64,000 bases of DNA, from the NCBI RefSeq assembly GCF_000143415.4, contig NW_003314266.1, positions 2,751,010 to 2,815,009 on the forward strand, given 5' to 3'. This DNA comes from Selaginella moellendorffii. Taxonomy: Eukaryota; Streptophyta; Lycopodiopsida; Selaginellales; Selaginellaceae. Below the pieces are notes generated by a model. It saw only the letters and a program-made list of their open reading frames with translations, made no database searches and was not told the origin of the DNA. Below are positions 43,387-53,110 of the stretch, piece by piece. Numbering within the stretch: position 1 is the first letter of the stretch; every line of letters begins with the position of its first letter. Position numbers and translations under genes: made by a program.

Positions 43387-45597
43387 CTAGCCCAGGGGTT
43401 TTAGGGCTCTACTTGGCACGATTCCATCCGTCGGGAGGGAAAGCTTTCTGGCCGTCGGATCTCTGTACATGTTGGAGAGAAGCACGTAGCCCGCCACATT
43501 CTTGGCGTCCATATCCACCATTCTCTGCGACGCTCGAGCTCCTCTCTTGGAATCCTTGTGGCTCTTACACCCGGCTAGCAGCGCCGTCCAATCCAGCGAA
43601 TCCGGCACGAATGGCATGGTATGGATGAGCTCCTCCGATTCCTCTAGATGGCCCGATCGCGCGAGAAGATCCACCGCGCAGCTATACAATTGCTTGGTGG
43701 GTTTCACCGCGTGATCCATTTGCATCGATCGGAAGCACGCGAGCCCATCCTTGAACTTGCCACTGTGGCTGCAAGCCGCGATCGCGCACACGATCGTCGC
43801 CTCGTCAGGTGATTCCGCCGCCAAATTCATCGCGCCAAAGAACTCCATTGCGATCTCGAAGCTAGCCTTTTGGGCGAATGCCGCAAGCATCGCCGTCCAA
43901 GACACGCGGTCGCGCTCGTCCATGGATTTGAAGAGATTCGCCGCATCTTCCACGCGCCCTTTCTGGGCATATGCCGAAAGGATCACCGTCCACGACACAT
44001 TGCTTCGTTCCTCCATGCTATCGAAGAAACTCTTCGCCTTGTCGAGATTCTCGTTTAGAGCATATGACGCGAGCATTGCGCCCCACGCCACTGCGTCTCT
44101 CTCCTCCATGGCATCGAAAAACTTCTTAGAATCTTCTAGATGCCCGTTCTGGGCATATGCCGCGAGCATCGCGTTCCATGACACCCTGTCGCGCTCCTGC
44201 ATCCGGTCGAATATGCTCTTGGCGTATTCCAGATGCCCATTCTGGGAATATGCAGAAAGCATCGCGTTCCACGACACAAGGTCGTGCTCGCGCATAAGAT
44301 CGAAGAGATTCTTCGCGTTTTCCAGGTTCCCACTGCGCGAGTGCGCGCAAAGCATTATGTTCCACGAGATTTGGTCACGTTCCTCCATCGCACCAAAGAG
44401 ATTCCTCGCTGTCTCAATATGCCCGTTTATGGCATATGCCGAGAGCATTGCGTTCCACGACGCAAGATCCCTCTCTTGCATCTCATCGAAAACCTGTTTA
44501 GATTCCTCAACCAGCCCTTGCTGGGAATATGCCACTAGCATCACAGTCCACGAAATAAAGTCCCACTCTTTCATCCGAGCAAACAAGCTCCTTGCCTCAG
44601 GGATATTCCCGAAAGTGGTATATGCCGAAAGCATCGTGTTCCACGATACCAGGTTGCTCTCTCGCATCGCGTAAAAGAGGGCTTTAGCCTCTTCTATGTG
44701 CCCAGTCTGGGCATAGGCACTCAGCATTGTGTTCCACGAAACCAAGCTCCTCTCTGGCATTCGATCAAAGATCTTCTTGGTGCTCTCCAAATCCCCGTTT
44801 TGAGCATATGCCGACGCCATCGCTGTGAGCGAGATCATGTTTTTCTCGCGCATCCGGGCAAAGAGCCGCTTGGCCTCGTCGAATTGCCCGTTCTGCGCAT
44901 ACCCGGCAAGCATCGCATTCCACGAGACAAGATCCCTCTCGGGCATCGTCCGGAAAACAAGTTCGGCCTCCTCAATCATCTTGTTGTCGGCATAGGCGAC
45001 AAGCATCGCCGTCCAGGAGATCATGTCCCTCTCGAGCATGGAATCGAAGAGATTCTTGGCCTCGTCAATGAGACCCTCCCGGGCCAGGGCCGTGAGCATC
45101 GCGGTCTCGGAAAAGATGCTCAGTTCGGGCATCTTAGTGAAGAGATTCCTGGCGTCTCCCAGCCGTCCATTGTCCACAAACGCTGTAAGCATCGCCGTCC
45201 ATGAGACTCTATCCCTCTCCCACATGGAATCGAACACGCGCTTGGCCTCGTCCACATGCCCGTGCTGGGCAAGTGCGTTGATCATGACCGTCCACGTCAC
45301 CAGGTTGTGCTCGGGCATGGCCAAGTATATACCCCGGGCCTCCTCCAGATGCCCGTTCTGGGCATATGCCGAGAGCATCAGTGCCCAGGAGAAGACGTTC
45401 TTCTTGGCCGTCCCGTCGAAGACTCTCTTGGCATCTTCCACGCCGCCGCGGGTGCCGTACATCTGGAGGAGGAAATTGGCCATGTAAATATTGGATTGGA
45501 CGAGATGGGCCACACGAGAGTGTACGGCCTTGAGCTGGGCGAGTGTCTTGGCTGCCCTGATCTGCTCGAGCCCGGCATTAACCTCTAAGTTGGTCAT
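43387..45597 (-). CDS. PPR protein made of 18 consecutive 31-residue repeats (736 aa)
   Basis: Single exon from ATG 45597. After ~35 residues there are 18 back-to-back units of exactly 31 residues with the pattern [D/N]xVSWNAMLSAYAQNGHLEEAKxLFDxMxER, without the alternating P and L repeats of ordinary PLS proteins. The array ends in two longer units and the start of an E domain (FVPDSLDWTALLAGCKSHKD, AGYVLLSNMYRD), then stops after a short divergent tail (..ALKPLG). No DYW. The repeats are so alike that codons for YAQNGHL recur many times. It should bind an organelle RNA; the truncated E domain could act with a partner DYW protein. Confidence 0.93.
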   Translation of the reverse strand: MTNLEVNAGLEQIRAAKTLAQLKAVHSRVAHLVQSNIYMANFLLQMYGTRGGVEDAKRVFDGTAKKNVFSWALMLSAYAQNGHLEEARGIYLAMPEHNLVTWTVMINALAQHGHVDEAKRVFDSMWERDRVSWTAMLTAFVDNGRLGDARNLFTKMPELSIFSETAMLTALAREGLIDEAKNLFDSMLERDMISWTAMLVAYADNKMIEEAELVFRTMPERDLVSWNAMLAGYAQNGQFDEAKRLFARMREKNMISLTAMASAYAQNGDLESTKKIFDRMPERSLVSWNTMLSAYAQTGHIEEAKALFYAMRESNLVSWNTMLSAYTTFGNIPEARSLFARMKEWDFISWTVMLVAYSQQGLVEESKQVFDEMQERDLASWNAMLSAYAINGHIETARNLFGAMEERDQISWNIMLCAHSRSGNLENAKNLFDLMREHDLVSWNAMLSAYSQNGHLEYAKSIFDRMQERDRVSWNAMLAAYAQNGHLEDSKKFFDAMEERDAVAWGAMLASYALNENLDKAKSFFDSMEERSNVSWTVILSAYAQKGRVEDAANLFKSMDERDRVSWTAMLAAFAQKASFEIAMEFFGAMNLAAESPDEATIVCAIAACSHSGKFKDGLACFRSMQMDHAVKPTKQLYSCAVDLLARSGHLEESEELIHTMPFVPDSLDWTALLAGCKSHKDSKRGARASQRMVDMDAKNVAGYVLLSNMYRDPTARKLSLPTDGIVPSRALKPLG

Positions 45598-46228
45598 CTG
45601 GAAGGGCAAAAGTAATTAGGGCTATAGATGCCCACTTTGGGCATATGCCAAGGAATTTTTGTAAGAGTAATTAGGGCTCGAGCATTTTTCAAGGTTGATT
45701 AACGTGGCGGCACTAACGTCCGTTGGATTGGATGGTTTGTTGGTAAAATCGGGAAAAAAGAACGAACGAAACCCTTGTTTCCTCTCTTACCTAGTGTTGC
45801 GCTGTCGACGCACCGCGGCGTGTGGCGCGGAGTGGGGCGCGGGCGGAGGCGAGGCGGCACGATTGAATCGCCGGGCTGAGATTTCGCAGTGCCGGCAAGG
45901 TTTGTGGTCTTCGATCGCAGCCGCGGGGCAAAGAATCGCATCGATTTGGCTGACCGCTTGCGAAAATGCCAGCCAAGAAGAGAGTGTAGCTCGTTCTTGC
46001 GGGAGCTCGGTGGCCGGGAGCCCTATCCTGGCGTGGGAATTCAGTCACTCTAGGTAATGTGGGCAATTTCTTCGTGGATAGGGTGTTTCTTAACGATGCC
46101 CTAGGGAGCAGCAATTGGGAAATGCGGTTCTGGGAAGAGAGGCTCGTCCGGGAAGAAGAAGAACAAGGCAAAGAGAAGAAAGGTGGGACTAAGAACACAG
46201 CAAAGCTCTAGTGAATGAGGAGGTGGAT
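45598..46228. promoter_or_regulatory. Bidirectional promoter region between PPR and TBCCD1 genes
   Basis: About 630 bp between the leftward PPR ATG and the rightward TBCCD1 ATG. It contains a GC-rich core (around 45800-45870) and likely leader sequence of TBCCD1 up to 46228. The stem ATGCCC-N5-GGGCAT at 45628-45644 repeats a codon block of the PPR array and is discussed as a finding. Confidence 0.45.
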
Positions 46229-48485
46229 ATGAGGGATATGAATGCCACAGTTGAGAGTGAGACGACTACTACAGCTTCGGCACAGGGGGAGCCGCCATGG
46301 TTACACGTCCGGCGGGAGCCATTCGAGTACGGCATGCTACCACTGCCGAGTTTGATGCACCACGATGGAGTTGGGTCTCTCCGGGAGCTCCGGGAGAAGC
46401 TGCTGGACAAGTCTATCCCGCAAACATCCTGGCAGTCGGGAGGAGGGAATGCTTCCGAGGATTCGTCAGCGATGGCTCAGCAGCCAAGCAGACGCGTTGG
46501 TGTTGCTGCGATTGTCGAGTGCTTGGGACTTTCGGAGGCGCATGCTCTACTGGTGTTGGATACTCTGGCTTCGGTCTTGCCAGATGGAGACGACTGTGAT
46601 CAGCTGGCTCGGGCTTATGCAGCGGAGATTGACACAGTCGGAGCACACGTCGACGATCTTCTTCTCTTCCTATATATTCAGATCTATCGGAGGGTTCCTC
46701 CACGCTCTCACAAGGATCCGGCGGCAGTAGCAGACGTTTGGCCTTCTACGTCGCCGTTTGATGGATTCTTTTCGACACTTTCGCCTTTGCAAGTAAGCAA
46801 GCACTCTGGTTTTTATTTCAAGTTCTTGTGTTCTTGTGTTCTTGCTCACGACAGGTTAGGCCTACAAGAAAATCCGTTCCTTGTCAAGTTGAAGAGGAGG
46901 TGCACCAGCTTGCATTCGTCCAGAAGCATCTCTCATCTTTACTGGCTTTGCTGGTCGATCTGGAGGAAGACGGTGCAAAGGTAAAATGATCAAGAGCTAT
47001 TTGTTGGAAGCCATTGATCTGATTCGACATGTTTTTCTTAAGGTTCTGTCAGTTGGAAGCTTCGATCGTCTCGGAATTATTTTTCGGCCAGTTGACGCGC
47101 AATGCAACGCAAGATCACTCAGCCAGACCGCTCCTTTCTTTGCGGGTTCTGATCCGGATATGCCTGCTGTTCCGGTGCCTTTGGCTCAAGCACACGACTG
47201 GATTTTGGAGCACATTTCGACCCAAGCTCAACGAACAAAATGTTCAGGCAAAGAAAACGGGCCGAATGAGGAGAACGATATCACTATGATTGATGCTGTC
47301 GGGGCACAGGCATGGGTTCAAAATGGTGTGACCAAGAACAGGGAGTGGTGTTTCGAAGGGCTGACATTCGTTGATGGGGTGACCAAAGTATCCACCATAA
47401 AGAGCGAAAGCGATGTCACTGGTGACACGTTGAAGGTTTATACGTCTTACACCAGAGTTTTATCTTTAACATAGTTCTTTCAGGTATCGAACTGTCACGA
47501 TGCGGTGGTTTACGTTCTGGCGCCAACTAAGTATGCGTCTGTGTTTGGCTGCTCGGATTCCATTGTCGTTCTTGGTGCGGTTGGAAAGGTAGCGTGGTAT
47601 CGACTGTTTCTTATTACTAATTCTCTGTTTGAATGCAGGCCGTGAGGATAGAGCACTGCGAAAGAGTCCAGGTGATCGTGCCCTGTGCAAGAATCTGTAT
47701 AGCGAATTGCCGGGAGTGCGTGTTCTTTCTGGGTGTCAATCAACGTCCACTCATTCTCGGTAATAACTATAATCTTCAGGTAAAAGTCATATCATTTTTG
47801 CTTCTTTTTTTTTTTCTAAAAGCTTCTACCGTATTTACCAGGTCGCTCCGTTCAACACGTTTTATCCAAAACTTGAAGCACATCTTGCTCAAGTTCGAGT
47901 GGATCCGACTGTCAACAGATGGGACAAGATTTTGACATTGGGGGTTATCGATCCACATGACTCCTTACCCCATCCTGCTGGTGTTGCTGACGCTCAAGCG
48001 GAAGGTGCCAGCGTCGTTCCGCCGGATAGATTTACTAATTTCCTGGTAAGATGACGTTCTGGATTCTTTTGGCTAGCTGCTCACAATACTGACTTTTCAG
48101 ATTCCAAGATGGAACGGAGGAGAATCCGAACAGAATTTTACGAGGGCGAATCCGTTTTTGCTACCGAAACTTTATCTGATGGCGCAGCAGCAGCGGGTGA
48201 GTTTTTCTTTTTCTTTTTTTCTTTTTCCTTCTCGGTTCATTTACTGATTTTTTTTTAACAGAACAAGGCAATGGAGAACTTGCGCCACTTGCTGCAGAAT
48301 GTTCCCTTGGACGATAATCGTAAGCGGGACCTGTCGAATGCAATTCACGCACACTTCAAGGAATGGTTATACGGTAGGGCTTGAACTTTTTGTCTTGTGA
48401 CTTGAATAAAAATGTTGTTTCTGCAGGGTCCGGAAATATTCGTCAGTTATACGACCTTCAGATCGCTGACAAAGGGACGGAGTGA
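46229..48485 (+). CDS. TBCC domain-containing protein 1 (TBCCD1)
   Basis: Nine exons give about 600 aa. The N-terminus has PPWLHVRREPFEYGMLPLP and LREKLL typical of TBCCD1, the centre has PFFAGSDPDMPAVPVPLAQAHDW, and the C-terminal half is a tubulin-cofactor-C/CARP beta-helix: VSNCHDAVVYVLAPTKYASV, GCSDSIVVLGAVGKAVRIEHC, IANCRECVFFLGVNQRPLIL, then VAPFNTFYP. It lacks the catalytic Arg finger context of true TBCC, as in the family. TBCCD1 localises to centrosomes in animals; in algae it affects basal body and spindle placement. ATG 46229 is the first in-frame ATG. Intron phases are consistent through 48485. Confidence 0.9.
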
Positions 48486-48845
48486 TCTTGTTGTGGCCTG
48501 TAAAAGGTCTCTTCTAAAGCGCCATTGACATGAAGGCATCCTTCACACTCAAGGCTCGGACGGCATCCGAATTGTGGAGGAAAAAGACACAATGGTTTTG
48601 ATGATGGAGTCCGAAGCTCCAGAGAGATCGTTGTTGGGTCAGGTTAGTCCATTGCGGTTTCCGATCCTGCTCAGCTGCTGATGGTGTCTCCTTGCAGATG
48701 TGCAAGGTAAGCTAGATCTGTGTATCATTTGAATGGCAAAATAATATGAAAATTTGCTTTTCTTTCGCGAGTTTGTGTTCGTTTTTGTTATTTCAGGAAG
48801 GTTGTGAACGGGTGGTACGTACTCGTCTATTTCTTTGCCAGGCTC
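48486..48845. other. Spacer between TBCCD1 and DUF1348 genes (convergent)
   Basis: Probably the TBCCD1 3' UTR. An intron-like pair (GTTAGT near 48644, CTTGCAG near 48700) may belong to an untranslated or alternative end. No gene supported. Confidence 0.4.
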
Positions 48846-49256
48846 TTACTTGAACATTCGCTCTTCCGAACTGATGGGAATGTTATTTGCAGACATGTCT
48901 CGGCGTTCCATGACACCATCCTGATTGAAAGTCCAGTGCTCGATGCCGTAAGCTCGCCACCACTGACCAGCCACTTCGTCCAGGTACTCGTACTCAAATT
49001 CCACAGCGATTTTGTTGTCGTTGTGGCAGAAGTAACGCTTGCGAAGTTTGTACCTCTTCTCAACATCCCATTTTTTCTGGAGGAAGCCGATGATTTCCTC
49101 ACGGCCTCGGAGAAACTGGTCCCTGTTGCGCCACACGGAATCAGGGGTGTATGCGAGAGCTACCTTATTGGGGTCTTTGGTGTTCCAGAGATCCTCCGCT
49201 CGCTGGACCTTCGCTTTGGCCGTCGCTTCCGTGAACGGTGGAACCAGAGACGCCAT
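48846..49256 (-). CDS. DUF1348 / NTF2-like family protein (136 aa)
   Basis: Single exon from ATG 49256: MASLVPPFTEATAKAKVQRAEDLWNT with the family signatures DPNKVALAYTPDSVWRNRD, FLRGREEIIGFLQKKWD and VEFEYEY..GQWWRAYGIEHW. DUF1348 proteins adopt the SnoaL/NTF2 cone fold and are common in bacteria and plants; the biochemical role is unknown. The end reads GVMERRDMSANNIPIS.SEERMFK and stops; the usual final HWPLG is absent. The last codons overlap a good donor (GTAAGAG), so a short terminal exon is possible. Its start is only 42 bp from the stop of the DYW PPR gene upstream, same strand. Confidence 0.85.
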   Translation of the reverse strand: MASLVPPFTEATAKAKVQRAEDLWNTKDPNKVALAYTPDSVWRNRDQFLRGREEIIGFLQKKWDVEKRYKLRKRYFCHNDNKIAVEFEYEYLDEVAGQWWRAYGIEHWTFNQDGVMERRDMSANNIPISSEERMFK

Positions 49257-49298
49257 ATGGGACTTAGGGCTCCGACTTGGGGGTTCCAACTCTTTAAG

Positions 49299-52070
49299 TC
49301 ACCAGTAGTCTCCGCAAGAACAGGTTCCACTCTGGAAGCGATGGAAACGATTAGCGTCCCTCACGGTGATCACCCGACTTCTCAACTTGGATATCAACTT
49401 GATGGCCCCGTGACAGTCCGAGCAAACTCTGAGGTTCTTCAGAACGAGCAGAGGAATGCCGCTCTTGGTGGAGATGAGTCCGAACGCAACCGCCAATTTC
49501 TCACTGTGGAGGGCAAGGATCTCCTCCTTGTCTTCGGTTTTGAGATCGTGGACAACGCCGTCAGTGCTTGGAACGAATCCAGCTTGCTTTAGCTCGACGT
49601 TCAAGATGTCGAGTTCTCTGAGAATTTTGTCGATCTGAGGATGGCTGGAGTCTCCCGCTACGAACTCGTGAACTCTGCCGTGGACCTCGATGACACTCCT
49701 TCCAGGTACCAGCTTCCTTAGACCTCTCTCTTTCATGCTGCTTCTCAGTTCAACTAACTCGTCCTTCTTTCCAGTTGCCGAATACAAACTCGAGAGAAGC
49801 GTGTATGGAGCAGTATTTTGAGGCTCCAGATTGAATGCCTGCTCGGCGGCAGACGCAGCATTCTCCAAACTTCCCTGGACCCGGCAGCCTCCAAGCAACG
49901 TTCTCCAAGCAATTGCATCCGGCGAAAACGGCATGCTGTTCATGAGCTCGTCTGCATCTCCAAGCCTTCCAGATCGAGCCAGCAGGTCCACCATACAGCG
50001 ATAATTCTCAGCAGCTGGAACTAAGTCGAAGTCAGACAGCATCAACTGGAAGTGATCGTAAGCTACTTCAAGCATTCCCGAGTGGCTGCAGGCGATGAGA
50101 ACGGAGATGAAGCTGGCGGAGTCGAGCTCCACTCCTTCACAAGCTGCTGCTCTCAGAAATGCTGCTGCCTCGTCTCCCTGGCCCTGGTGAGCACAGGCTG
50201 CGAGCATCGCATTCCAGGAAACGGAGTTTTTCGTCGTCATGGCTTTGAAGACGGCCTTGGCTTGCTCCAGAGTTCCACACTTGCCATACATGCTCACGAG
50301 CGCGGTCTCCACGACAACGTTTGGCAGGCAACACTTTCTTCCAAGAACAGGCTCCACGACTCTCTTGTGGATTCTCTTGCCGAACTCGAGAGCACCACAG
50401 CAGGAACAGGCAGTGATAACGCTCGCAAAGGTGGTGTCGTCCTGCGGCAGTCCCTCCAGGTCCATCTCCCGGAAGACTTGGATGGACTCTTTGCCAAGTC
50501 CCTGCTGTGCGAAGGTCGCAATCATCACGTTCATCGAGACTTGGTCTCGCCTCTGCATCTTCCGGAAGATATCTCTGGCGACTTCGAGGCTCCCGCACTT
50601 GGCATACATGTTGAGCAGCGCGTTTTGGACACCGACGTCTCTCTCGTACTCGGTGAGAGCGATGAACTTCTCGTGGATCTCCCGGCCCGCTGCCAGAGCT
50701 CCCGACGTGGAACAGGCGCTGAGAATGATCGTGAAAGTCGTCTTATCGGCATCAGAGCTCATACTTCCGAAGAACTCCATCGCCAGCTGCAACTCGCCCA
50801 GCTGCGAGCAGGCACCGATCATCGCGTTCCAGGCAACAACGTCGCGGCTTTCCATGCTCTCGAACACTCTCCTCGCTTCGTCCAGCCGGCGGTACCTCGC
50901 ATACATCTTGATAGCGGCAGTATCCACAAGGACACGCGAGCGTCGAGCATCGTTGTCGATCGAGGGAGACATGAAAGACAACGAGTCCGAGTGGATGATC
51001 CTCCCGTCCTCGAGGCTGCTGCAAGAACTTAAAGCTGCGACGAAAGTTATGTGATCGGGAAGAACACCATCGACAGCCATCAGGCGGAAGAGGTAGATCG
51101 CCTCTCGGTTTTGCTCGCGCTGGACGTAAGCCGTGATCATCGAGTTCCACGACACCAGGCTCTTGCCATCGATCCGGTCGAAGACTCTTCTCGCGGCCAG
51201 CAAAAGTCCGAGCTTGGCGTACGCGTTGAGCAGGCAAGTCGCCACCACGACATCGAACTGGAGTCCCGTCTCCACGATCCTGGCATGGATCTTCTCCAGA
51301 GAAGTGACATCGTTGCAAGCTCCGAGAACTCCAACGAAGGTCGCTCGGCAGGGACGGACGCCGTGCTCCGCCATCTTTTCGAAGAGATCGAGAGCTTGGT
51401 GGTGGCTGTGCCCGCTCTGGGCATACGCGGCTATGAGAGCGTTCCAGGAGACGACGTTCTTGGCCGGGATGCGATCAAAGACCGACTTTGCAGTGGAGAG
51501 GTCGCCACACTTCGCGTACATGCTGAAGATGGCGGTGTCGAGAATGACCGAGGGGCGGATCCCACGGCTGGCTTTGATCCTGGCATGGATCTCCCGGCCT
51601 CTCTGGAGATCTCCCAGCGAAGAACAGGCCGAGAGGGCGGTTGCGAAGGTCATGGCCGTGGGAGGAACGTCCATCTTTGCGAAGAGGTGGAGAGCTGTGG
51701 AGGGGTGGCCGCGGTGGGCATAGGCCGAGATGATGATGTTCCAGGAGAAGATGTTCTTGTGCTGGATGGCGTCGAAGATGGATCGAGCTTCACAAAGGCT
51801 GCCGTGCTTGGCGAGCATGAGGACGAGGAGATTGTTGAGGTAGGCGCTGCTTCCCAGGCCCGCTCGAGTGATCTTTTGGTGGATGATCGAGACTGAGTTG
51901 GAATCCTTGCAGCTGCGAATCGCGGCGGCGAAGGAGTCGGATTGGATCTCCCTCTCGAGGCTGTCGAGTGGATCGTGCTTCCGGGACGATGAAGAAGAAG
52001 AGCAGGCATTTTTCCTGGTTGTGGCGATGGTGGGCTTCTTCGTCTTCCAGATGGTATGCTTCTTGAGCAT
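49299..52070 (-). CDS. DYW-type PPR C-to-U RNA editing factor (923 aa)
   Basis: Single exon. ATG 52070 gives a basic N-terminus (MLKKHTIWKTKKPTIATTRK) fitting organelle import. Alternating P, L and S repeats run from residue ~60 to ~680, for example KNIFSWNIIISAYAHRGH, VILDTAIFSMYAKCGDL and NSVSWNAMLAACAHQGQ. The E/E+ region (DAIAWRTLLGGCRVQG, PYTLLSSLYSATGK) leads to the PG box (LVPGRSVIEV) and a complete DYW deaminase: HSEKLAVAFG (catalytic Glu), CSDCH (zinc), and the terminal CSCGDYW. DYW domains deaminate C to U in organelle transcripts. Target site not known, but repeats are intact enough for code-based prediction. Confidence 0.95.
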   Translation of the reverse strand: MLKKHTIWKTKKPTIATTRKNACSSSSSSRKHDPLDSLEREIQSDSFAAAIRSCKDSNSVSIIHQKITRAGLGSSAYLNNLLVLMLAKHGSLCEARSIFDAIQHKNIFSWNIIISAYAHRGHPSTALHLFAKMDVPPTAMTFATALSACSSLGDLQRGREIHARIKASRGIRPSVILDTAIFSMYAKCGDLSTAKSVFDRIPAKNVVSWNALIAAYAQSGHSHHQALDLFEKMAEHGVRPCRATFVGVLGACNDVTSLEKIHARIVETGLQFDVVVATCLLNAYAKLGLLLAARRVFDRIDGKSLVSWNSMITAYVQREQNREAIYLFRLMAVDGVLPDHITFVAALSSCSSLEDGRIIHSDSLSFMSPSIDNDARRSRVLVDTAAIKMYARYRRLDEARRVFESMESRDVVAWNAMIGACSQLGELQLAMEFFGSMSSDADKTTFTIILSACSTSGALAAGREIHEKFIALTEYERDVGVQNALLNMYAKCGSLEVARDIFRKMQRRDQVSMNVMIATFAQQGLGKESIQVFREMDLEGLPQDDTTFASVITACSCCGALEFGKRIHKRVVEPVLGRKCCLPNVVVETALVSMYGKCGTLEQAKAVFKAMTTKNSVSWNAMLAACAHQGQGDEAAAFLRAAACEGVELDSASFISVLIACSHSGMLEVAYDHFQLMLSDFDLVPAAENYRCMVDLLARSGRLGDADELMNSMPFSPDAIAWRTLLGGCRVQGSLENAASAAEQAFNLEPQNTAPYTLLSSLYSATGKKDELVELRSSMKERGLRKLVPGRSVIEVHGRVHEFVAGDSSHPQIDKILRELDILNVELKQAGFVPSTDGVVHDLKTEDKEEILALHSEKLAVAFGLISTKSGIPLLVLKNLRVCSDCHGAIKLISKLRSRVITVRDANRFHRFQSGTCSCGDYW

Positions 52071-52120
52071 CTCCCAGCACCATTCTTTGCGATCCAAACG
52101 CTATCTTTGATCGAGAAAGC

Positions 52121-52500
52121 AGATGCTCGTTCTGTGCTTTTGCTGTGAGTCTGGATTCTTGCTTGTCACGATCTATTCTGCCATGATCACGCGAAGAAGA
52201 TTTAAGGAAGCGATCTAGCAAGAGTCAAGGAAGAAGAAGACCAAGGAGGAGCATAGAAAGAATGGAAGAAGAGAGCTCTAGATAGAAGAAAAGATCGAAA
52301 TGAACAGATGCCCTCTCTGGGCATTTTCTGTGAGCTGTGATTTCGGCGTGTCGGAATCTATTTTGCGACGATCACACGAAGAAAATCTGATGGGAACGAT
52401 CAAGCGAACGTCAAAGAAGAATAAGACCGAGAAGGATCATAGAAAGAATGGAAGAAAAGAGCTCTAGAGTAGAAGAAATATCTAAATTGCTAGATGCCCT
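52121..52500. repeat. Tandem repeat of ~186 bp, two units plus start of a third
   Basis: Units begin at 52121, 52306 and 52492 with AGATGCYC. Each contains CTGTGAG, 'gaatctatt', GATCACRCGAAGAA, GATC.AGC..., 'catagaaagaatggaagaa' and GAGCTCTAGA. It lies just upstream of the DYW PPR start. Two units contain the stem ATGCCC-N5-GGGCAT (52308-52324 and 52494-52510). Confidence 0.8.
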
Positions 52501-52510
52501 ATCTGGGCAT

Positions 52511-53110
52511 TTGGCGATCTAAACCTTCTTCCAAAATGCCCATAGAAGAATCAAAGCGAGTGATGACAAACGGCCACGCAGCTAAAATTTCTCCACTCTT
52601 TGCAGAGGTCAGAGCTGCCAGCCACACCAGGAAGGGAACAAAAAAAATAGAACTAGATGGAAGAAGAGAGAAGAGCTCTAATAATTAGGGGTTATAGCAG
52701 TGATGGTAGATTTTGAATGGCGAAGAATGGCGCCTTCTCGCCCTCCTCCTCGCGGCCATTGATCGCAGCCTCGTCCTCTTGTGCCCGTGGCGCTCGCTTC
52801 CAACGTCTCTAAGATCGGCGCTGCCTCCGGGATCGATAGCCGCTGGAGTCGCTGCGATCCGGTAAGTTCTTCCCTTCCACGGCCGAAATTTTGGGATTCC
52901 CTGCCCGCATTGGCTTGATCCGATCTTCCAAGTCGGGGTTTTTGTAGGCTTTCTTTGTCTCATTGGCTTGGTCTGGCTTGATTCGATCATCCAAGCGAGG
53001 GTTCTAGGATACAGTTCTTTTGATGCTTGCAAAGCCGTGGCTTTTGTATTTTTCTCTCGATCTTTGAGAGGTTTTTGATCTTTTTCTTTCTTTGCTTGCG
53101 AAGCCCAGCG
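52511..53110. other. Spacer/leader of the RLCK gene
   Basis: No gene supported. Short direct repeats around 52910-53000 (CATTGGCTTG.TC.GGCTTGAT..GATC..CCAAG) and a possible leader intron ending near 53110. Confidence 0.4.

Noticed and set aside
43751-44674. 307-codon plus-strand ORF opposite the PPR array
   Set aside because: Antisense shadow of the 31-residue repeats; its internal repetition only mirrors the real gene.
51051-51896. 281-codon plus-strand ORF opposite the DYW PPR gene
   Set aside because: Shadow of the GC-rich DYW coding frame; it has no domain and the real gene is certain.
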